Assembly: GCA_036404255.1 (NCBI GenBank)
Contig: DASWOP010000213.1
Coordinates: 1-5,838, forward strand
Length of the DNA stretch: 5,838 nucleotides
Direction of reading: 5' to 3'
DNA from: JARLFX01 sp036404255
GTDB lineage: Bacteria > Acidobacteriota > Terriglobia > Terriglobales > Acidobacteriaceae
Numbering within the stretch: position 1 is the first letter of the stretch; the number at the start of each line of letters is the position of its first letter. The notes beneath the pieces are model-generated. The model had not been told where the DNA came from. It saw only the letters and a program-made list of their open reading frames with translations, and ran no database searches. A program made the position numbers and the translations under genes. This document shows, piece after piece, positions 1-5,365 of this stretch.

Positions 1-125
1 CCGCGCAGGGTGTCAAGTGCTGAAGAATGGGGAATGGTGCGAAAGAGGTTGATTTTACTGGGGAAAATAATTGCCCGGAGCGTGGCGCAATGGGGTGGGT
101 GAAGTTGGTATTCTGAATAGGCAAT

Positions 126-159
126 GGAAACACCGCCGGGAACTACCGGCGGTGTTTCC
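126..159. terminator. Perfect 14-bp hairpin, probable Rho-independent terminator
   Basis: The arms 126-139 and 146-159 are perfect reverse complements (GGAAACACCGCCGG against CCGGCGGTGTTTCC) around a 6-nt loop, GAACTA. The GC-rich core is flanked by an A/T-containing base, and CTGTTT follows on the + strand, a weak U tract. The position, between an unseen upstream gene and the motA promoter, fits a terminator that insulates motA. The near-symmetry means it could work in either direction. The U tract is poor, so the terminator call is inference; the inverted repeat itself is certain. Confidence 0.65.
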
Positions 160-241
160 TGTTTAACGGGGTTGGTTCGAGCAAAATCACGTCTGGGCTA
201 TTGGCAGGAAAGTGGTGGTCCATCAGCTACGGACGCTGCTG

Positions 242-267
242 TATAGAAGCTGTGATTCTGCCGATAT
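242..267 (+). promoter_or_regulatory. Candidate sigma28 (FliA-type) promoter of motA
   Basis: GCCGATAT at 260-267 matches seven of eight bases of the sigma28 -10 consensus GCCGATAA. A weaker -35 candidate, TATAGAAG, starts at 242, with 10 nt between the elements where 11 is usual in enterics. A transcript would start near 274, about 25 nt before the motA ATG. Stator genes are classic late flagellar, sigma28-dependent genes, so the context fits. The -35 box is poor and the consensus comes from other phyla. Confidence 0.4.
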
Positions 268-298
268 ACAGACGAACCAACATGGGGCGAAACAAGGC

Positions 299-1189
299 AT
301 GTTCTCGATCATAGGAATTCTCGTTGTCTTCGGCAGCGTGGCGGCGGGCTACCTGATGGAAAAAGGGAAGATCGCAGTGCTGCTGCAGCCGTCGGAACTG
401 ATCATGATTGGCGGGGCGGCGATTGGCACGGTGTTGACGGCAAATCCAATCCGCATTCTGAAGAAGATCGCTGAGGGGCTGGTTGGTGCGCTGAAGGGAT
501 CTGCGTATACGAAGCAGAGATACCTGGAGACGCTGAAGATGCTGTTTGACCTGCTGGCGAAGGCTCGCAAAGAGGGCGCGGTGGCGATTGAAGCTGACGT
601 GGAAGAGCCGGAGAAGAGTGCGACGTTTACCAAGTATCCGGTGTTTCTGAAGGACCATCACGCGCGTGACTTTGTGTGTGACACGATGCGCATGGCGATC
701 ACGGGCGGGGTGAGCTCATTTGATATCGACCAGATGATGGAGCTCGATATGGAGGTGCATCACCATACATTGGAGCAGCCGAGCCAGGCGCTGACGACGG
801 TGGCGGACGCGCTGCCGGGGCTGGGCATTGTGGCCGCAGTGCTGGGCGTGGTGGTGACGATGGGGTCGCTGGGCGGGCCGCCGGAGGAGATTGGGCATAA
901 GGTGGCCGCGGCTCTGGTGGGGACGTTTCTCGGCATCCTGCTGTGCTATGGAGTGGTGGGGCCGCTGGCCTCGAACATGACGAAGAGCGTGGAGGAAGAG
1001 CACCACTACTACCATGTGCTGCGCGTGGTGCTGCTCGCTTTCGTGAAGGGAACGTCGCCGATCATGGCGGTGGAGATGGGGCGGCGTGCGATTCCGGCTT
1101 ATGTGCGTCCCGATTTCTTTGAGGTGGAGAAGGCGTGCCGCACCAAGAGCGGAGATGGTCCGGCTGTAGAGGCTGAGGTGGCGGCTTAG
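299..1189 (+). CDS. motA: Flagellar motor stator protein MotA
   Basis: MotA and MotB form the inner-membrane stator that couples ion flow, usually protons, to flagellar rotation. This 296-residue protein is close to the 295 residues of E. coli MotA. Hydrophobic segments lie near residues 2-21, 34-51, 170-192 and 200-224, with the large cytoplasmic loop between the second and third. Numbering from the ATG at 299 puts Arg90, Glu98, Pro173 and Pro222 exactly where E. coli MotA has its FliG-contacting charges and its two functional prolines. The signature PGLGIVAAVLG spans 173-183. That agreement decides the start: the in-frame ATG at 212 would add 29 residues with no family resemblance. Ribosome-binding candidates are GGGGCGA at 284-290 and AAGG at 294-297. 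motB follows after an unusually long 134-bp gap holding a repeat element. Function and start are both well supported; the coupling ion is assumed. Confidence 0.95.
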   Translation: MFSIIGILVVFGSVAAGYLMEKGKIAVLLQPSELIMIGGAAIGTVLTANPIRILKKIAEGLVGALKGSAYTKQRYLETLKMLFDLLAKARKEGAVAIEADVEEPEKSATFTKYPVFLKDHHARDFVCDTMRMAITGGVSSFDIDQMMELDMEVHHHTLEQPSQALTTVADALPGLGIVAAVLGVVVTMGSLGGPPEEIGHKVAAALVGTFLGILLCYGVVGPLASNMTKSVEEEHHYYHVLRVVLLAFVKGTSPIMAVEMGRRAIPAYVRPDFFEVEKACRTKSGDGPAVEAEVAA

Positions 1190-1237
1190 TGAGGCCGCGT
1201 GGGGGGATGCTGGTGGAGACATTCGCGAAATACTGAG

Positions 1238-1289
1238 ATCCTTCGGCTGCGCCACTCGCGATGAGGCTGCGAGTGGCTACGCTCAGGAT
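1238..1289. repeat. Stem-loop repeat element, copy 1 (in the motA-motB gap)
   Basis: A perfect 9-bp stem, GCCACTCGC (1251-1259) with GCGAGTGGC (1269-1277), closes the 9-nt loop GATGAGGCT (1260-1268). Outside it, ATCCT (1238-1242) is complementary to AGGAT (1285-1289). The loop differs by one base from the GATGAAGCT loop of the copies at 2167-2231 and 2995-3060, and AGGATG follows the right arm in all three. The stem sequence is entirely different. I take it as a more distant member of the same family. It opens an ATG at 1261 in the motB frame, which is not the real motB start. Confidence 0.6.
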
Positions 1290-1323
1290 GACGGTTTTGG
1301 TGTGGGGGGAGGCGCAGGTCAGG

Positions 1324-2109
1324 GTGAAAGACGAACAGATCATTATCGTCAGGAAAAAGAGCGGCCATGCCGCGCACCACGGTGGCGCATGGAAGGTGGC
1401 GTATGCCGATTTTGTGACCGCCATGATGTCGCTCTTCATCGTGCTTTGGCTGATGAACAGCAGCAAGCCGGTGCAGGAGGCCGTGGGAGGATACTTTCGC
1501 GATCCGAAGGGCACGGCACAGAAGAAGGGCTCGACGCTGAATGGGATGGGCGAGACCGCGGAGGTGAAGCAGGAGGATATGGCGAAGCTGAGGGCGGACC
1601 TGATCAAGTCGATCGAGAAGATGGCGAACTTTGAGAAGCTGAAGGACCAGATCGAGTTGACGATTACGCCGGAGGGGCTGCGGATCGAGATGATGGAAGA
1701 CCCGAAGGGAACATTCTTTGAGCCGGGACGAGCGCAGCCGACGCCGGTGCTGGGCGATCTGCTGAAGATACTGGCGGCGGAGACGGGAAAGCTGCCGAAT
1801 AATATTTCGATTGAAGGGCACACCGATGCAACGCCCTATTCGGTGACCGGGGTTTACAGCAATTGGGAGTTATCGACCGATCGCGCGAATATGGCGCGAC
1901 GATTGATGGAAGGCAGCGGTCTGCATACGGGGCAGGTGGTGCAGGTGCGCGGATTTGCCGACCATAATCTGCGCAAACCGCTGCAGCCGAACGATGCTTC
2001 GAACCGGAGGGTTTCGGTGATTATTCAGTACCTGGTGAAGCCGGGGCAGTTGCCGGGGTCGGTCTTCAAGGGGAGTTTGCCTGAGGGTGCGATTGCTGGG
2101 AGTAGGTAG
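1324..2109 (+). CDS. motB: Flagellar motor stator protein MotB
   Basis: MotB is the ion-conducting, peptidoglycan-anchored partner of MotA. From the GTG at 1324 it is 261 residues. The N-terminus, with IIIVRKK and then HHGGAWKVAYADFVTAMM, is the classic MotB_plug region. Asp29 in YADF is the equivalent of the essential proton-carrying Asp32 of E. coli MotB, at the start of the only membrane segment (about 29-45). A linker follows, then an OmpA-like peptidoglycan-binding domain (about 116-236) with ISIEGHTDATPY at 161-172, NWELSTDRAN at 180-189 and NRRVSV at 227-232. The GTG is chosen because GGGGGGAGG at 1304-1312 gives a good ribosome-binding site 11 nt upstream, and because the family starts a few residues before the IIIVRKK stretch. 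The in-frame ATG at 1261 lies in a repeat element. motB has no obvious terminator of its own and faces the convergent azoreductase gene. Confidence 0.94.
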   Translation: MKDEQIIIVRKKSGHAAHHGGAWKVAYADFVTAMMSLFIVLWLMNSSKPVQEAVGGYFRDPKGTAQKKGSTLNGMGETAEVKQEDMAKLRADLIKSIEKMANFEKLKDQIELTITPEGLRIEMMEDPKGTFFEPGRAQPTPVLGDLLKILAAETGKLPNNISIEGHTDATPYSVTGVYSNWELSTDRANMARRLMEGSGLHTGQVVQVRGFADHNLRKPLQPNDASNRRVSVIIQYLVKPGQLPGSVFKGSLPEGAIAGSR

Positions 2110-2166
2110 AGGCTTCGTTGCGGGTGATGCAAGGGGATGCGGGGCAGGAGGTACAGCCTGCGAAGG

Positions 2167-2231
2167 TCGCGCTCCACGCGCGATGCCCACCCGACGACGA
2201 TGAAGCTGTCGTGAGGATGGGACACCGAGAG
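2167..2231 (-). repeat. Stem-loop repeat element, copy 2 (3' of azoR)
   Basis: On the minus strand the element starts 15 nt after the azoR stop codon and shares 29 of its first 34 bases with copy 3 at 2995-3060. The central hairpin is ACGAC (2194-2198) with GTCGT (2208-2212) around the loop GATGAAGCT (2199-2207). It is extended by CCCACCC (2186-2192) against GGATGGG (2215-2221), with one mismatch. A second hairpin, TCGCGC (2167-2172) with GCGCGA (2178-2183), follows on the minus strand. The two-hairpin layout matches copy 3 although the stem bases differ. It sits between the convergent motB and azoR genes and could end their transcripts; that role is inference. Confidence 0.75.
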
Positions 2232-2246
2232 TGGTGGCATTCAGGC

Positions 2247-2858
2247 TTAGGCGAAGTGCTTGACGATGGCGGCGACGGCGAGTGCTTTGCCGGCCGGGGC
2301 TGCGTCGGGGCGGGCCTGGTTCTCAGCGTGGATGAAGGTGATGTCGCGCAGGCCGATGAAGCTGAGGATGGTGCGAACGTAGGGCGCCTGCTGGTCGTAG
2401 GCGGCGGCAGGCGAGTCTCCGGTGTAGTAGCCGCCGCGGGCGGTGATGACGATGACTTTAGTGTCTGCCTTGAGCAGACCTACGGGGCTGCCAGTGGCGT
2501 AGCTGAAGGTCTTGTTTGCGCGGACGACGAGATCAATCCATGCCTTGAAGGATGCGGACACACCAAGGTTCCACATGGGGAGGCCGATGACAATGGTGTC
2601 CGCGGAGAGCAGTTCGGCGATGAGCTTGTCTGAGAGCGCGAGGTGCTGCTTCTGCTCGGGGGAGAGGCTCTCTTCGGGCGTGTAGTAGGCGCCGATGAGG
2701 GGCTCGTCCACGAAGGGAAGGCTGGAGGTGGCGGTGTTGCGGTGGATCACGGTGCCGCCGGGATGTTTGGCCTGCCATGCTGCAGCGAACTGAGCGGTGA
2801 GCTCGGAGGATACGGAGGCGGAGCGGGGGCTGGAATCAAGCTGGAGCAGGGTGGGCAT
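2247..2858 (-). CDS. azoR: FMN-dependent NADH-azoreductase (AzoR/AcpD family)
   Basis: This is a cytoplasmic flavodoxin-fold oxidoreductase that uses NADH and FMN to reduce quinones and azo compounds; in bacteria it is usually linked to thiol or electrophile stress. The protein has 203 residues against about 201 for E. coli AzoR. Visible motifs are the FMN-phosphate loop SSPRSASVS (9-17), PMWNLG (94-99) followed by FKAWIDLVVRANKTFSY (104-120), and the flavin-contacting ARGGYY (140-145). The start at 2858 is preferred because the minus strand has GAGGAG about 9 nt upstream and the product then opens with the typical beta strand MPTLLQLDSSPR. An in-frame ATG at 2891 would add 11 unlike residues and swallow the ribosome-binding site. 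The gene is convergent with motB, with kdsB upstream on the same strand. A TGTTGCAACA palindrome lies just upstream. Family assignment is firm; the physiological substrate cannot be told. Confidence 0.92.
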   Translation of the reverse strand: MPTLLQLDSSPRSASVSSELTAQFAAAWQAKHPGGTVIHRNTATSSLPFVDEPLIGAYYTPEESLSPEQKQHLALSDKLIAELLSADTIVIGLPMWNLGVSASFKAWIDLVVRANKTFSYATGSPVGLLKADTKVIVITARGGYYTGDSPAAAYDQQAPYVRTILSFIGLRDITFIHAENQARPDAAPAGKALAVAAIVKHFA

Positions 2859-2880
2859 GGTGTGATTCTCCTCAAATAGA

Positions 2881-2890
2881 TGTTGCAACA
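2881..2890. promoter_or_regulatory. TGTTGCAACA palindrome, candidate operator of azoR
   Basis: TGTTGCAACA is a perfect 10-bp palindrome ending 23 nt upstream of the azoR ATG and just before its ribosome-binding site. Azoreductase and quinone-reductase genes are often repressed by MarR- or HxlR-type regulators that bind short palindromes overlapping the promoter, so an operator is plausible. No regulator gene is present in the window, and I cannot place clear -10 and -35 boxes beside it. A 10-bp palindrome can also occur by chance. Confidence 0.3.
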
Positions 2891-2994
2891 CATATTGGAG
2901 GCTTTGGGGGAGGGGGAGGATTCAGAAAGATGGAGGAGGATGGCGCTGAGGGGTGAGTTTTATGGCGGTGAAAGATTTGCGCGCGTCGCGCGGC

Positions 2995-3060
2995 CGTCGC
3001 TTTGCGACGCTATCCCACCCTAATCGCGATGAAGCTGCGATGAGGATGGGGCACCCAGAG
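2995..3060 (-). repeat. Stem-loop repeat element, copy 3 (overlapping the kdsB 3' end)
   Basis: This copy has the same architecture as copy 2. The central stem is ATCGC (3023-3027) with GCGAT (3037-3041) around the loop GATGAAGCT (3028-3036). It is extended by CCCACCCT (3014-3021) against AGGATGGG (3043-3050), with one mismatch. On the minus strand a second hairpin follows, CGTCGC (2995-3000) with GCGACG (3004-3009). A further GC-rich palindrome, CGCGCGTCGCGCG (2980-2992), and then CAAATCTTT on the minus strand may add terminator function. The element begins inside kdsB and supplies its last codons and its TAG stop (3020-3022). Confidence 0.75.
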
Positions 3061-3808
3061 TATGGGTGGTGCGGAGGATTTGTTCGACGATGAGGAGGTC
3101 GGCTTCGGTGTCTACGCCGATGGTGTCGGTTTCGACGGGTTCGACGTAGATGTTGATGCCGTTTTCGAGCCAGCGGAGCTGTTCGAGACGCTCGATGACT
3201 TCCAACTGGCTGGGGGGCAGGGCCGGGAACTGCTGCAGGGCGGCGCGGCGGTAGGCGTAGAGGCCGATGTGCTTCCAGTGGCCGGCGTGGCCGGTGGCGT
3301 CGCGGTCAAATGGAATGGCGGCGCGGGAGAAGTAAAGCGCGCGACCATCGGCGGCGGTGACGACTTTGACGGCGTTGGGGTTGTTGACGTTCTCCGGCGT
3401 GCAGGGGGTTTTGATGGTGGAGACCTGGACGTGTTCGCGCTGGAAGGGGAGCAGCAGGGCGGCGATGTGGGCGGGTTGCAGGAGGGGTTCGTCGCCCTGG
3501 ATGTTGACGTAGATGTCGGCGGCGAGGCTCTGCGCGACGGCGTGGAGGCGGTCGGTGCCGGACTGGAGGTCGGGCGAGGTGAGGCGGAAGGACCAGCCTT
3601 CGGCGGCGCAGAGGGCGGCGACTTCATCGGAGTCGGTGGCTACGACGATCTCGTCGAGCTGCGGACAGGCGCGGGCGGCATCGACTACCCAAGCGAGGAG
3701 GGGGCGGCCGGCGAGCTGGCGCAGGACTTTGCGGGGGAGGCGGGTGGAGGCCAGACGCGCAGGGATGATGGCGGCTACACGTTGCGTTTTGTGAGGGATG
3801 GCCGCCAT
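3020..3808 (-). CDS. kdsB: 3-deoxy-manno-octulosonate cytidylyltransferase (CMP-Kdo synthetase)
   Basis: KdsB activates Kdo with CTP to CMP-Kdo, the donor for the inner core of lipopolysaccharide; it is cytoplasmic and Mg-dependent. The 262-residue protein has every family block: the nucleotide-binding IIPARLASTRLPRKVL (14-29), ATDSDEV (57-63), SGTDR (83-87), NIQGDEP (102-108) with metal-binding Asp106, YFSRAAIP (159-166), HIGLYAYR (180-187), LEQLRWLENG (208-217) and GVDTEADL (231-238) with the second metal-binding Asp233. E. coli KdsB has 248 residues. The extra length is a short N-terminal lead plus a C-terminal tail (about 250-262) encoded by a repeat element. The ATG at 3808 is the only normal start codon ahead of the first motif. 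It has no Shine-Dalgarno sequence and lies 8 nt after the encoded CCA of the upstream tRNA, so kdsB is probably transcribed from the tRNA promoter. Confidence 0.95.
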   Translation of the reverse strand: MAAIPHKTQRVAAIIPARLASTRLPRKVLRQLAGRPLLAWVVDAARACPQLDEIVVATDSDEVAALCAAEGWSFRLTSPDLQSGTDRLHAVAQSLAADIYVNIQGDEPLLQPAHIAALLLPFQREHVQVSTIKTPCTPENVNNPNAVKVVTAADGRALYFSRAAIPFDRDATGHAGHWKHIGLYAYRRAALQQFPALPPSQLEVIERLEQLRWLENGINIYVEPVETDTIGVDTEADLLIVEQILRTTHTLGAPSSSQLHRD

Positions 3809-3816
3809 AGGCGTTA

Positions 3817-3893
3817 TGGTGGCGGTGATTGGAATCGAACCAATGACCTACGGGTTATGAGTCCGTCGCTCTAACCATCTGAGCTACACCGCC
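3817..3893 (-). tRNA. tRNA-Met (anticodon CAT), with encoded CCA
   Basis: The minus strand folds into a full cloverleaf. The acceptor stem is GGCGGTG with CACCGCC, the D stem GCTC with GAGC, the anticodon loop CTCATAA, the variable loop AGGTC, and the T arm ATTGG-TTCGATT-CCAAT; then come discriminator A (3820) and CCA (3819-3817). G1 pairs with C72, so it is not an initiator tRNA, which has an unpaired 1-72 position. The CAT anticodon leaves elongator Met or the lysidine-modified tRNA-Ile2; overall sequence favours Met. In the anticodon stem ACGGA/CCCGT, position 31-39 is an A-C mismatch where most tRNAs have a pair. kdsB starts 8 nt downstream of the CCA. Confidence 0.9.
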
Positions 3894-3940
3894 TGGTGTG
3901 GGGGATGCTGATTGCGGTGTCGCAAGGAAGCACTCTTTCG

Positions 3941-3969
3941 ATGATACGAAGCATCGCGGAGGAGGTCAA
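3941..3969 (-). promoter_or_regulatory. Sigma70-type promoter of the tRNA-kdsB unit
   Basis: On the minus strand TTGACC (3969-3964) and TATCAT (3946-3941) are separated by exactly 17 nt, close to TTGACA-17-TATAAT. A transcript would begin near 3934, giving a leader of about 40 nt ahead of the mature tRNA 5' end at 3893. No terminator is visible between the tRNA and kdsB, so the same promoter probably serves both. It is divergent from the S41-family gene, whose own promoter I could not locate with confidence between 3970 and 4112. Confidence 0.7.
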
Positions 3970-4112
3970 ACTCCTGCGCGGAGGGCGGAAGGCTCGCGAT
4001 GCTCGCAGAGGCAGGTGAGGGCGCAACTGAGCGCTGGAGTCAGGTATCATTTCGACAGCGGTATCGTCTAACCCATAGCGACCCAGCATTTTGCCGCAAC
4101 ACGTGGAGTTTC

Positions 4113-5351
4113 ATGCCCAAGATTTTCAAGATTTCGCTGCTTACCTTCTCCGTTCTCCTGGTTTTCTTTGCGTTTGCAGGGCAGAACCTGCGCAGCGTGC
4201 GCGCAGACGAAGGGGTGGCCAGCGCCTATCGCCAGATCAATGTGTACAGCGAGGTGCTGCAACGCATCCAGAGCGATTACGTGGTGGATCCGAATATCGA
4301 TTCGGTGACGAATGGCGCGCTGCGCGGGCTGCTGGAGTCGCTGGATTCGGATTCGAGCTACCTGACGGCGGCGGATTACACGGAGTATAAGAAGGGGCCG
4401 AGCGGGCATGCGCAGGTTGGCCTGAACGTGGCCAAGCGGTTCGGCTATGCGACGGTTGTGTCTGTGGTGGCGGGTAGCCCGGCAGACAAGGCGAACCTGA
4501 ACGATGGCGACATTATTGAGTCCATTGGGGCGACGAGCACGCGGGATATTGCGCCGGCGATGATCCGGGCGATGCTGGAAGGGCAGCCGGGTACGCCGGT
4601 GACTGTGTCGGTGATTCGGCCGCAGCGGGCGACGCCGGAGAAGGTGACGCTGACGCGTACGAATGTACAGCTGGGCGCGACCGCGGATACGCAGTACGAG
4701 AACAACAGCATTGTGCAGCTGAAGCCGACGACCATCGACAAGGAACGGGTGCAGGAGATTGAGCAGAGGCTGAAGGCGATGCAGAAGGCGGGGAACCGGA
4801 AGATTCTGCTGGACCTGCGCGATGTTTCGACGGGCGATGTGAACCAGGCGGTGAAGCTGGCGAATTTGTTCCTGGCGAAGGGGACGATTGCGACGCTGGA
4901 AGGGCAGAAGTTTGCCAAGCAGACGTATACCGCCGATCCGGGCAAGGCGGTGAACACGACCGCGCCGCTGGCTGTGCTGGTGAATCATGGAACGGCAGGG
5001 CCGTCTGAGATTGTGGCGGCGGCGATCCTGGATAACAAGCGCGGCGATGTGGTGGGCGAGAAGACTTTCGGCGAAGGCGTGCAGCAGAAGACGATTGAAC
5101 TGCCGGAGGGCGCGGCGCTGATCCTGACGATTGCCAAGTACCAGACGCCTGCGGGCAAGGTGATCGAGGACGAGGGTATTACGCCGACGCTGGTGGTGGC
5201 TTCGCACGCCGAGATGGCGATGGTGGATGAGGACGAGGAAGAGGCTCCGGCGCCTGCGGCGGCGGCCCCTGCGGCCAAGCCGGCTCCGGCGCAGCCGAAG
5301 ATGGACGATCAGCTGACGAAGGCGCTGGATGTGCTGAAGCTGAAGTCGTAG
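4113..5351 (+). CDS. Exported PDZ/S41-family (CtpA-like) protein, catalytic residues lost
   Basis: The 412-residue product resembles C-terminal processing peptidases, periplasmic serine proteases with a Ser-Lys dyad. Residues 1-31 form a signal peptide: basic start, hydrophobic core, and a likely cleavage after VRA at 31. A short helical N-terminal segment precedes a PDZ domain (about 98-182, with VVAGSPADKANLNDGDII). The S41 core follows (about 205-362), then a low-complexity acidic and Ala/Pro tail ending in DDQLTKALDVLK. At the active site the usual GSASASE motif reads GTAGPSE, giving Gly296 for the nucleophile, and TFGKG reads TFGEG, giving Glu321 for the lysine. The spacing of 25 residues is as in Prc (430/455) and CtpB (309/334). 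Asp307 and Gln325, equivalent to accessory residues, are kept. It is therefore probably a non-proteolytic scaffold or adaptor. The ATG at 4113 has GGAG at 4105-4108 and opens the signal peptide; the in-frame ATG at 3999 would bury it. A PBP gene follows. Confidence 0.88.
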   Translation: MPKIFKISLLTFSVLLVFFAFAGQNLRSVRADEGVASAYRQINVYSEVLQRIQSDYVVDPNIDSVTNGALRGLLESLDSDSSYLTAADYTEYKKGPSGHAQVGLNVAKRFGYATVVSVVAGSPADKANLNDGDIIESIGATSTRDIAPAMIRAMLEGQPGTPVTVSVIRPQRATPEKVTLTRTNVQLGATADTQYENNSIVQLKPTTIDKERVQEIEQRLKAMQKAGNRKILLDLRDVSTGDVNQAVKLANLFLAKGTIATLEGQKFAKQTYTADPGKAVNTTAPLAVLVNHGTAGPSEIVAAAILDNKRGDVVGEKTFGEGVQQKTIELPEGAALILTIAKYQTPAGKVIEDEGITPTLVVASHAEMAMVDEDEEEAPAPAAAAPAAKPAPAQPKMDDQLTKALDVLKLKS

Positions 5352-5365
5352 TGCGGTAATGCTCC

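Larger units (their letters stand above)
1..298. other. Non-coding region upstream of motA
   Basis: I see no convincing coding sequence here. The reading frame of motA stays open back to an ATG at 212, but that extension has no stator-like sequence and is rejected (see motA). The region holds a terminator-like hairpin at 126-159 and a sigma28-like promoter at 242-267. The first 125 bases show nothing I can name; they may be the 3' flank of a gene outside the window. Confidence 0.6.

Noticed and set aside
212..298. Longer motA reading frame from ATG 212
   Set aside because: The extra 29 residues have no family resemblance. Starting at 299 puts Arg90, Glu98, Pro173 and Pro222 exactly at their E. 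coli positions, and the extension would cover the promoter-like motif.
282..314. Ten-codon frame ATG...TAG overlapping the motA start, possible leader peptide
   Set aside because: It is very short, and its ATG overlaps what looks like the motA ribosome-binding region. No codon bias, terminator structure or known leader motif supports it.
1261..1323. Longer motB reading frame from ATG 1261
   Set aside because: The ATG lies in the loop of a repeat element, and the extension is repeat-encoded and unlike MotB N-termini. The GTG at 1324 has a strong ribosome-binding site.
2350..2375. Apparent fourth copy of the GATGAAGCT loop followed by GAGGATGG
   Set aside because: It lies inside azoR and encodes the family-typical LSFIGL stretch. 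The flanks do not form a complementary stem, so the match is coincidental.
3062..3874. Long + strand open frame opposite kdsB and the tRNA
   Set aside because: It is the shadow of kdsB. Its translation is Gly/Asp/Val-rich low complexity, as expected from antisense of a GC-rich gene, and it runs through the tRNA.
4043..4067. GGTATCAT and GGTATCGT as a direct-repeat operator or -10 boxes for the S41-family gene
   Set aside because: The two 8-mers start 17 bp apart, but neither has an acceptable -35 at the right distance. Too weak to call.
3999..4112. N-terminal extension of the S41-family protein from ATG 3999
   Set aside because: It would put a 38-residue charged segment before an obvious signal peptide, and the ATG at 4113 has its own GGAG.
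4068..5207. Long minus-strand frame opposite the S41-family gene
   Set aside because: The Arg/His-rich translation has no recognisable domain and is explained by the third-position GC bias of the real + strand gene.
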